Assembly: GCA_016297775.1 (NCBI GenBank)
Contig: JAEDGA010000037.1
Coordinates: 1-12,680 of the forward strand
Direction: 5' to 3'
Origin: Candidatus Methanomethylophilaceae archaeon
Lineage (GTDB): Archaea > Thermoplasmatota > Thermoplasmata > Methanomassiliicoccales > Methanomethylophilaceae
Length of the DNA stretch: 12,680 bases
A program made the translations under genes and the position numbers. Each line of letters opens with the position of its first letter. Within the stretch, counting starts at the first letter, position 1. The notes under the pieces were generated by a model. It had not been told where the DNA came from. It made no database searches and saw only the letters and a list, made by a program, of their open reading frames with translations. This document shows positions 6,469-12,680 of the stretch, in pieces.

Positions 6469-7799
6469 CTGTGCATACTCCTGTATCTTGCTGCGTCCTT
6501 GATCAGACGCTCTGCGAACCTGATATCCGAACGGTAATAGAGGTGCGGGAATCCTGCGACCATGTGTCCGTCGTCATGGATGCACTCGTAACTCCTTCCG
6601 CTGTTCTTCACCGCCTCCCAGTCCTCACCGGTGTCGGTACTATCCCAATAATGGAACTCGTGACCCCTCACGGTCATGGATCCGTCCTTGGGGGAGAATG
6701 ATGCATAACCGAAACGCATCAGTTTGCCTGCATTCCTGACCTCCCCGTGGATGACTCCGCACATATCGCGCATCACGCCCTCCGAGTCCTGCATCCTGTC
6801 GTGAAGGTACATGAACCCGCCGCACTCGGCGTGACATGGCATACCATCCGCCAGTCTGTCGCGTATGTCCTTCATCATGGATACGTTGGAACCCAACCTC
6901 TCTCCGTGCAGTTCTGGATATCCTCCGGGGAGGATCAACGCATCAACCTCCGGGAGCCTATCGTCGTTCAATGGAGAGAATCTGACGATCTCGGCACCCA
7001 TCTCCTGCAGGAGATCGAGATTATCATCGTAAAGGAAACAGAACGCGTCATCGTATGCCACCCCTACTCTCACATCAGCGATCCTCTCCGCCGGGACGGG
7101 CTCGTATGATATGTCCTCGGCGGAATCTGCAAGCTCCATGAGGAGATCGATGTCCACGGTCTCGGACATCCTTGCGGCCAGGGCCTTCATCCTCCCATGG
7201 AGTTCGGAGACCTCGTCCGGAAGGACGAGACCGAGATGTCTGCTCTCCACGGCCAGTTCCGGCATCTTGGGCACGTAACCTATCGCTTTCACGCCCATGG
7301 CTTCCACCTTGTCCTTGAGTCCGTTGAAGGTGGATGCGGACATCCTGTTGAATATGACACCTTTGATCATGTTCCTGTCGTAATCGAGGAAACCCTTCAG
7401 TACCGCAAGGGACGATACGGACGAACCGTCCGCGTTCACCAACAATATGGTCGGTATCCCCAATCTGAGGGATACCTCGCATGAGCTCTTCTCGGTCCCG
7501 TCGATGCGGATGCCGTCGTAATATCCCATGACGCCCTCCACCACGGAGATATCCGAGTGTACGGCGGAACGGACGAACGCATCCTTCAGAAGATCCCCTT
7601 CGCAGAAGAACGGATCCAGATTGCGTGATCTGGTACCCAGCACCCTGCTGTGGAACATCGGATCGATGTAATCGGGTCCGCACTTGAACGACGATACCTT
7701 CCTCCCGGAATCCGTCAGCATCTGGAGGATGCCGCATGTTATCATGGTCTTACCACTTCCGCTGGATGCGGCGGCTATCAATATCCTGGGAAGCTTCAT
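6465..7799 (-). CDS. cbiA: Cobyrinic acid a,c-diamide synthase
   Basis: CbiA amidates the a and c side chains of cobyrinic acid using ATP and glutamine. Of its 444 residues, the N-terminal half is a dethiobiotin-synthetase-like ATP-binding domain with P-loop AASSGSGKT (10-18), KCGPDYIDP (39-47), and VVEGVMGYYDG. The C-terminal half is a class I glutamine amidotransferase domain. It has LILPGGYPELH, the nucleophile Cys326 in HAECGGFMYL, and His419 in GFPHLYY. Length matches the family. The start overlaps the cbiJET stop in an ATGA and the stop overlaps cbiL. In methanogens the same enzyme type (CfbB) amidates Ni-sirohydrochlorin during F430 synthesis. The setting inside cbi genes argues for the B12 role, but a dual role cannot be excluded if no second copy exists. 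Confidence 0.93.
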   Translation of the reverse strand: MKLPRILIAAASSGSGKTMITCGILQMLTDSGRKVSSFKCGPDYIDPMFHSRVLGTRSRNLDPFFCEGDLLKDAFVRSAVHSDISVVEGVMGYYDGIRIDGTEKSSCEVSLRLGIPTILLVNADGSSVSSLAVLKGFLDYDRNMIKGVIFNRMSASTFNGLKDKVEAMGVKAIGYVPKMPELAVESRHLGLVLPDEVSELHGRMKALAARMSETVDIDLLMELADSAEDISYEPVPAERIADVRVGVAYDDAFCFLYDDNLDLLQEMGAEIVRFSPLNDDRLPEVDALILPGGYPELHGERLGSNVSMMKDIRDRLADGMPCHAECGGFMYLHDRMQDSEGVMRDMCGVIHGEVRNAGKLMRFGYASFSPKDGSMTVRGHEFHYWDSTDTGEDWEAVKNSGRSYECIHDDGHMVAGFPHLYYRSDIRFAERLIKDAARYRSMHR

Positions 7800-9769
7800 C
7801 TCCCCCTCACCACCGCTATATACACGGGATTCTGGGCGTTCATCAGATGATACCTGCCTGCCTTCCTGGAACGTGATACGGATACGGTCACGATCTCCTC
7901 CTCCACGAGGCCGAGTGAATCTATCGTATCGACGATCTCTCCGACGGTCTCCAAGGTGACGGCGTTGATGACCATCCTTATGTCCGGATTGAGATCGAGA
8001 AGCAACGACACGATATCCTTCAGATTGCCCGATGATCCTCCGATGAAGGCGTGCGTCGGTACCGGTAGACCGGCCATCGAATCCGGAGCCTTGCCTCTTA
8101 TCACCTCAACGTTGGCGGCACGGAACTTGTGCTTGTTCACTTCGATCAGATCTGCGGAGGGGGCCTTCATCTCGATCGCGTACACCTTGCCCTCCGGAGC
8201 CGCCAATGCCATCTCTATCGATACGGAACCTGTACCTGCACCTATGTCGTAGACTATCGAATCCTTTTTCAGACCGAGTTTCGCGACGGAGAGCGTGCGG
8301 ACCTCGCTCTTGGTCATGGGGGCATCGCCCCTGATGAACTCCTCGTCCGGTATTCCGAGGGGGTTGCGGAGTTTAGGGGAGGGATTGTCGATCAATGCCA
8401 CACAGAGATCACCGTGATCTATGGACATGAGTTCGGATATGCTGCCGGTGACGATACGTTCATTCTCCGAACCGAGGTCCATCCCCAACGTGACCGTGAT
8501 CTCGTTGAGATCGTACTCCTTGAACAGGGACAGCATGGACGAGGCACCGTCATGTCCAGAGAGGAGGGTGAACGTCCTACTGTGGGTGTCCACCGCGTTG
8601 ACGATGTTGAACTCCCTGCCGTGTGTGCTTACGGCATATACATCCTGCCATGGTATGCCGATCTTCGATGTGAGGTACACCATCGACGATATGCCGCATA
8701 CGACCTCCACATCATAGACGGAACGGTCGAGATTGTCGATGAGCTTTCTTGCGGCACTGTAGAATCCCACATCACCGGATACTAGGACGGCTGCGGAACA
8801 ATAATCGGGATTGGAATCCAGGAATCCGATCACCCTGTCGGAGAGATACTCCCCGCACTCGGGTTTGGATAGATGTCTGAAATAGGACAACATACGTTCG
8901 GCACCGATCAGAACATCGGCCGACTCCGCGGCACATATGGCATCGGAGGTCATCGTACCCCCTCCCATCCCAACCGCGACGATCGACACCTTCCTCTTCG
9001 GCAATTCCACATCCCTACCCTCGGAAGCGAACAATTCCTTCATCCTCACTGCCACCTCTTTGAAAGTCCTGCCTTCTTCGGGAGGACGGCCTATGACGAC
9101 CGCGGTTATTCCCGCACGTCTGCACGCCTCCAGTTTCTCCTCGACACCTCCGGAATGTCCGGAATCCTTGGTAAGAAGGTATCTGGCCCCCGTCTGGATT
9201 ATCGTAGCGTAATTAATCTCCTCGGTGAACGGACCCTGTGCGCAGATCAGATTCCTGCCTTCGAAACCCAGTTCGCTGCAGATATCCATGGAAGATTTCA
9301 ACGAGAGTACACGTGCAACCACGCGTTCCCTATAATCCGATATCCTGGTGAGCGAACCCAATGCCTTCACACCTATGGTGGAGAGTATCACGCCCTCCGT
9401 ACCGGATAGATATTCCACTGCGGCATCCACGGACGGAACGGTGACACATCCCGTCAGATCGGTGTCCCTGCGCCTGAGTCTGATACACTCGATACCTGCC
9501 TTGGCACATCCTTCCCTGATATGTTCGGATACGGTCACTGCGAAAGGATGCGTGGCATCGATCACAACGTCATATCCTTCACGAGCGACCAGGGCGGCTA
9601 TGCCTTCCGTACCTCCGGCACTGCCGACCTGTATATCCACATCCCCTTCCACTATGGAAGCGCCGTATCCGGTTGCGACGCGCATATGCACATCCGCACC
9701 GCAGGACACCAACCAATCCGACAGAGCCCTGCCGTCGGACGTACCGGAAAAAATCAGAACCTTGACCAT
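7796..9769 (-). CDS. cbiJET: Trifunctional CbiJ-CbiE-CbiT fusion (precorrin-6A reductase, C5-methyltransferase, C15-methyltransferase/decarboxylase)
   Basis: One 657-residue chain carries three consecutive pathway activities. Residues 1-250 are CbiJ/CobK, the reductase of cobalt-precorrin-6A: FSGTSDGR (7-14), DATHPFA (71-77), LSTIGVK (129-135), QGPF (178-181), and KDSG (201-204). Residues about 260-470 are CbiE, which methylates C5. It begins IVAVGMGGG (263-271), has SGDVGFYS (331-338), and GISSMVYL (359-366). Residues about 475-657 are CbiT, which methylates C15 and decarboxylates the ring C acetate: PMTKSEVR (484-491), SAM motif I VYDIGAGTGSVSIE (506-519), and FIGGSSGN (575-582). I set the start at the ATG at 9769: it follows the cbiG stop by one base, has GAGGT nine bases upstream, and leads straight into the Rossmann strand MVKVLIFSGTS. 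A start at 9823 would add 18 residues unlike CbiJ. CbiE-CbiT fusion (CobL) is common; adding CbiJ in front is less so. Confidence 0.93.
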   Translation of the reverse strand: MVKVLIFSGTSDGRALSDWLVSCGADVHMRVATGYGASIVEGDVDIQVGSAGGTEGIAALVAREGYDVVIDATHPFAVTVSEHIREGCAKAGIECIRLRRRDTDLTGCVTVPSVDAAVEYLSGTEGVILSTIGVKALGSLTRISDYRERVVARVLSLKSSMDICSELGFEGRNLICAQGPFTEEINYATIIQTGARYLLTKDSGHSGGVEEKLEACRRAGITAVVIGRPPEEGRTFKEVAVRMKELFASEGRDVELPKRKVSIVAVGMGGGTMTSDAICAAESADVLIGAERMLSYFRHLSKPECGEYLSDRVIGFLDSNPDYCSAAVLVSGDVGFYSAARKLIDNLDRSVYDVEVVCGISSMVYLTSKIGIPWQDVYAVSTHGREFNIVNAVDTHSRTFTLLSGHDGASSMLSLFKEYDLNEITVTLGMDLGSENERIVTGSISELMSIDHGDLCVALIDNPSPKLRNPLGIPDEEFIRGDAPMTKSEVRTLSVAKLGLKKDSIVYDIGAGTGSVSIEMALAAPEGKVYAIEMKAPSADLIEVNKHKFRAANVEVIRGKAPDSMAGLPVPTHAFIGGSSGNLKDIVSLLLDLNPDIRMVINAVTLETVGEIVDTIDSLGLVEEEIVTVSVSRSRKAGRYHLMNAQNPVYIAVVRGR

Positions 9770-9770
9770 A

Positions 9771-10796
9771 TCAACTGAACCTCGGCAGAACCTTACGGAT
9801 GGCTGCGGCGACCGTGACCCCATCCTTTGCGAATTTCCTTATCGTCAATTCCCCGCCACCGTATACGGCGGATCTCTCGCACACGCAATCCACGGACGTT
9901 ACGGACTTCACGAAATCGGACGAGGAGAACTCCCCTTCCAATGATAGCAGTTCCTCTGCGGTGTGGAAACGTGCACGTACACGCAACTTACGTGCAAGAT
10001 GATGTATCGCAGCCTCATCCTGTTTCAGGACAATGCTCTCCACCGAACCTACGCGTTCCGGTGAGATACCGTTGTCCGCCAGGAAACCGGATACTATATC
10101 GAACATATGTTTCGGATCGGTGTCCCTCCTGCATCCAACGCCCAGGATTATATCGCGGGGGATCAGCACCAGCGTATCGTCGAACGGACGATCGTTCGGG
10201 TCATCGGATATACAGATCCCGAATTCACCGCCGTCAGCGAGTGTTAGTCCTTTCGGCAAGGTACCTTCGAAAGGTATCCTGCTGGCGAATCCGATGAAAT
10301 CACCGCGGAGTATCCTGGCGGACACCTCCTTCGCCACCTTCAGATTGTCGATGAAGAGCCTGTTCTCGGTGGCGAACACGTCCACGGCGAACCTTCCGTT
10401 GATGTCGGTGGCCGTGGTGATCACCGGTACGCAGCCCATGGATTCGGATATTCTGTCTGCTATGAGATTTGCACCGCCTATGTGTCCTGAAAGAAGAGGG
10501 ATACAGAAATGTGCCAGTTCGTCCATGCATATGACAGCGGGATCCCTGTCCTTGGACCTCACATGCGGCGCGATGTATCTGACGGCTATGCCTATGGCAC
10601 CTACGAACACCAACACATCGACCTTGTCGAATCTGTGTGCCACCCATGTAGCGGTGGCACCCTCTATCTTCGGGACGCCGAGACTGTCAGATCCGGTCTT
10701 GCAAGCGATGTCCACATCGTCACCGTCGAACAGATCGGCCACGCGCAGTGCGGTCCTGCAACCGTTGGTAGAGAATGCTACGATCGCCACCCTCAT
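9771..10796 (-). CDS. cbiG: Cobalt-precorrin-5A hydrolase
   Basis: CbiG opens the delta-lactone ring of cobalt-precorrin-5A and releases acetaldehyde, the C20 carbon lost in the anaerobic pathway. The 341-residue protein shows the three usual parts. An N-terminal domain begins MRVAIVAFSTNG. The central conserved core has FVGAIGIAVRYIAPHVRSKD (64-83), LLSGHIGGAN (101-110), and TTATDINGRFAVD (127-139). A C-terminal CbiG_C domain opens ILGVGCRRDTD (217-227) and ends GVTVAAAIRKVL. Length is normal. CbiG is a good marker for the oxygen-independent route, since CobG is the unrelated aerobic counterpart. The start overlaps the cbiD stop in an ATGA; the next gene begins one base after its stop. Confidence 0.94.
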   Translation of the reverse strand: MRVAIVAFSTNGCRTALRVADLFDGDDVDIACKTGSDSLGVPKIEGATATWVAHRFDKVDVLVFVGAIGIAVRYIAPHVRSKDRDPAVICMDELAHFCIPLLSGHIGGANLIADRISESMGCVPVITTATDINGRFAVDVFATENRLFIDNLKVAKEVSARILRGDFIGFASRIPFEGTLPKGLTLADGGEFGICISDDPNDRPFDDTLVLIPRDIILGVGCRRDTDPKHMFDIVSGFLADNGISPERVGSVESIVLKQDEAAIHHLARKLRVRARFHTAEELLSLEGEFSSSDFVKSVTSVDCVCERSAVYGGGELTIRKFAKDGVTVAAAIRKVLPRFS

Positions 10797-11941
10797 ATCG
10801 ACAGCTCCCTGATCATATCGTCGGCCAGTTCGGTACGTCCCAACATACCGCGCTTTGAAGAGAACATCACCGCTGCGGTACGTACCATTCCGCCGGTACG
10901 CTGACGCATATTGGCCTGTATACTCCCCATCAGTATATCGATGACTGGTTCCAGCAATCCAGCGGAATCCAGAACATCAAGGGCATCATCGGTCATGACG
11001 CATCTGTCGATGGAATCCAGAACATCCTGGTCCGCACCCGCCTCGTCCGCCGCGTTGCGCAGGGTGGACATCCTGGCATCCCCGTATTTGGAATGAGTGT
11101 TCATTATACCCCCGGCAAGTTTCACCAGTTTGCCGATGTTGCCCACGAGAAGCACATCCAATCCATATTCCGATGCATAATCCAACATATCGCCGATGAA
11201 GTTGCTGCATTTCACTGCGGAATCACCGTCGAGACCCGGCATCGCAGACACGAAGTCCTTGCCGTAATTACCGGGGACGACCAACACGGTACGTTCTCCG
11301 TTGGCAGCGTGCATCCTCATCTCTGTACCTATCGTGGCTATCAATGCGGCTTCGCTCATAGGCTCCACGATACCGCTCGTACCGAGGATGGATATGCCAC
11401 CCTCGATGCCGAGGCGCGGATTGAATGTCTTGGATGCGATCTCCTCGCCCTTGGGCACGCTTATCACCACAGACAGTCCGCCTCTGTAACCGTTCCTCTC
11501 CGCAGATGCCCTGGCCTCGGATTCTATCATCCTGCGGGGCACCCTGTTGATGGCTGCATTGCCGACAGGTTGATCCATACCGCGGCGTGTGACGCGTCCC
11601 ACGCCAATACCTCCATCGATGACGAATCCCGATCCTATGCGTGTGACGGTGGATGTGACATCCATGCCGTTGGTGGCATCCTCGTCGTCACCGCCGTCCT
11701 TCACCACGGTGCAAGTGACCGAACCATCCCCGGAGGAATAGGATACGGGCAATGTCAGATCGTACCCCTTAGGTGTGGATATGACGACCTTGGAAGGGAA
11801 ATCGCCTGTAAGAAGAGCATCTGCCGCTGCTTTCGTGGCGGCGGCCGCACACGTTCCGGTCGTGTGACCGCATCTTAGGACCTTGCCCCCTTTCTCTATG
11901 AATGGGTGCCCGTAACCGTCCCTGTTATCGGATTCTGCCAT
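10793..11941 (-). CDS. cbiD: Cobalt-precorrin-5B C1-methyltransferase
   Basis: CbiD methylates C1 of cobalt-precorrin-5B in the anaerobic corrin pathway and is unrelated to the other methylases. The 382-residue length is typical. Diagnostic motifs are LRCGHTTGTCAAAA (22-35), KDGGDDEDATNGMD (81-94), GVGRVTRRGMDQPVGNAAIN (113-132), and GGISILGTSGIVEPMSEAA (181-199). It is the first gene of the five-gene minus-strand cbi operon. The ATG at 11941 has no Shine-Dalgarno, and the TATA box 30-odd bases upstream predicts a leader of only about nine bases, so translation is probably close to leaderless. A short charged stretch (ESDNRDGYGH) precedes the conserved start and could be trimmed in relatives, but no better ATG is visible. 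Confidence 0.95.
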   Translation of the reverse strand: MAESDNRDGYGHPFIEKGGKVLRCGHTTGTCAAAATKAAADALLTGDFPSKVVISTPKGYDLTLPVSYSSGDGSVTCTVVKDGGDDEDATNGMDVTSTVTRIGSGFVIDGGIGVGRVTRRGMDQPVGNAAINRVPRRMIESEARASAERNGYRGGLSVVISVPKGEEIASKTFNPRLGIEGGISILGTSGIVEPMSEAALIATIGTEMRMHAANGERTVLVVPGNYGKDFVSAMPGLDGDSAVKCSNFIGDMLDYASEYGLDVLLVGNIGKLVKLAGGIMNTHSKYGDARMSTLRNAADEAGADQDVLDSIDRCVMTDDALDVLDSAGLLEPVIDILMGSIQANMRQRTGGMVRTAAVMFSSKRGMLGRTELADDMIRELSI

Positions 11942-12007
11942 CTATACCAAGAGTTGGATGTATATGCCTAATTATATAGTTTGTTTGACATTACAACTAA
12001 CGATAAG
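11942..12007. promoter_or_regulatory. Divergent cbiD/cbiF promoter with one near-symmetric TATA box and a shared operator word
   Basis: ATTATATAGT (11971-11980) reads as TTATATAG on the plus strand and as ACTATATAAT on the minus strand, so one box, or two overlapping boxes, could serve both genes. Predicted starts near 12002 (cbiF) and 11950 (cbiD) leave leaders of about 5 to 9 bases, and neither gene has a Shine-Dalgarno. GAGTTGGATG at 11951-11960 is identical to the minus-strand word at 5712-5703 before btuF and lies 11 bases before the TATA box on the cbiF side. For cbiD the same word would cover the transcription start. CCAA-GAG-TTGG (11947-11957) adds a small inverted repeat. Confidence 0.55.
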
Positions 12008-12680
12008 ATGATTTCATTCATTGGTGCTGGACCCGGAGATCCCGAACTGCTCACGATCAAAGGGAAGAGATTGATTGACGAAGCGGACGTGATCATTTAT
12101 GCAGGATCTCTGGTGAATCCCGATGTCCTTTCCGGCCGCAAGAAGGATGCCGTCGTGCACAACAGCGCATACATGCACCTCGATGAGGTGATCGACGTCA
12201 TGGAGAAGGCGGAGAAGGAAGGTAAGAAATGTGTTCGCGTACACACCGGCGATCCCGCCATATACGGAGCACATAGGGAGCAGATGGACCGCCTGGACAA
12301 GCTCGGTATCGGATACGAGGTCATCCCGGGTGTGAGCTCGTTCCTTGCGACGGCCGCGGTGTTGAATGCGGAATACACACTACCCGGAAAGAGCCAGACC
12401 GTCATACTCACCAGGATGGAGGGCAGGACCCCAATGCCGGACGGGGAGAAGCTCATCGATCTCGCAAAACACCATTCCACCATGGTCATCTTCCTGTCCA
12501 TCGGATTCCTCGACACCATGACCAAGACCCTCATCGATGCGGGATACGCACCCGAGACCCCCGTTGCCGTAGTGTACAAGGCGACATGGCCCGACCAGAA
12601 GATCGTACGCGGAAACCTCACCGACATCGAGGCAAAGGTTAAGGCAGAAGGTATCACGAAGACCGCACTCACCGTCGTCG
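12008..12680 (+). CDS. cbiF: Cobalt-precorrin-4 C11-methyltransferase (3' end beyond window)
   Basis: CbiF methylates C11 of cobalt-precorrin-4. The visible 224 codons start at the ATG at 12008 and stay open to the window edge; family members are about 250 residues, so only the tail is missing. Motifs are FIGAGPGDPELLTIKG (4-19), YAGSLVNPDVL (31-41), which is characteristic of CbiF/CobM, HTGDPAIYGA (79-88), PGVSSFLATAA (107-117), and LTRMEGRTPMP (134-144). It is transcribed away from the other cbi genes from the shared promoter region, with a predicted leader of only a few bases and no ribosome site. Whatever follows, perhaps cbiH or cbiC, lies outside the window. Confidence 0.95.
   Translation, partial: MISFIGAGPGDPELLTIKGKRLIDEADVIIYAGSLVNPDVLSGRKKDAVVHNSAYMHLDEVIDVMEKAEKEGKKCVRVHTGDPAIYGAHREQMDRLDKLGIGYEVIPGVSSFLATAAVLNAEYTLPGKSQTVILTRMEGRTPMPDGEKLIDLAKHHSTMVIFLSIGFLDTMTKTLIDAGYAPETPVAVVYKATWPDQKIVRGNLTDIEAKVKAEGITKTALTVV

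Noticed and set aside
9770..9823. Upstream ATG at 9823 as the start of the CbiJET fusion
   Set aside because: It would overlap cbiG by over 50 bases and add 18 residues (MGSRSPQPS...) that do not resemble CbiJ. The ATG at 9769 has GAGGT upstream and follows the cbiG stop by one base.
11093..11878. Long plus-strand open frames inside cbiD, and likewise inside cbiG (10033-10812), cbiJET (8129-8785) and btuC (3503-4039)
   Set aside because: They lie antisense to genes with full sets of conserved motifs, have low-complexity His/Arg or Pro/Ser-rich translations, and lack ribosome sites. They are shadows.
1..12680. Insertion sequences, CRISPR arrays, tRNA or rRNA genes
   Set aside because: No transposase-like protein, no regularly spaced direct repeats, and no tRNA- or rRNA-like sequence was seen. 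Nearly all of the window is filled by the genes listed.

Overview
The window looks archaeal. It most resembles a host-associated methylotrophic methanogen of the Methanomassiliicoccales (Thermoplasmata); this is inferred from gene content and style, not from a marker gene. The supporting signs are an oxygen-independent (cbi-type) cobalamin pathway with CbiG and CbiD, archaeal TATA boxes with very short or absent leaders, a stand-alone cysteine-rich protein of a kind I associate with archaeal corrinoid genes, and a large surface protein combining Listeria-Bacteroides-type repeats with a transglutaminase-like domain.

Layout. Right half: a minus-strand cobalamin operon reads cbiD (11941-10793), cbiG (10796-9771), a three-domain cbiJ-cbiE-cbiT fusion (9769-7796), cbiA (7799-6465) and cbiL (6468-5758). 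Every junction is either a 4-base ATGA overlap or a 1-base gap, so translation is probably coupled. cbiF starts divergently at 12008 on the plus strand and runs off the right edge. Between cbiD and cbiF is a 66-base divergent promoter. After a T-rich stop signal behind cbiL comes a 115-base regulatory gap and a second minus-strand operon: a binding protein (5642-4503), an FecCD permease (4447-3296), an ABC ATPase (3299-2514) and a small cysteine-rich protein (2492-2115). The last complete gene, 2027-216, encodes the secreted or anchored repeat/transglutaminase-like protein. Bases 1-215 contain no gene I can establish, but one minus-strand frame is open across all of them.

How the genes work together. 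CbiL, CbiF, CbiG, CbiD, CbiJ, CbiE, CbiT and CbiA cover most steps from cobalt-factor II to cobyrinic acid a,c-diamide. CbiH, CbiC and the cobalt chelatase are not in the window and may lie beyond cbiF or elsewhere. The ABC transporter belongs to the siderophore/heme/B12 superfamily. Its place beside the cbi operon, and a 10-base word shared by both promoter regions at nearly the same distance from the TATA box, make corrinoid (or a related metal compound) the likeliest substrate. The cell would then both make and salvage corrinoids under a common regulator, which fits the heavy corrinoid demand of methyltransferase-based methanogenesis.

Most unusual items: the CbiJET trifunctional fusion, the shared promoter word with inverted repeats around the btuF TATA box, and the lone cysteine-rich protein that ends the transporter operon.
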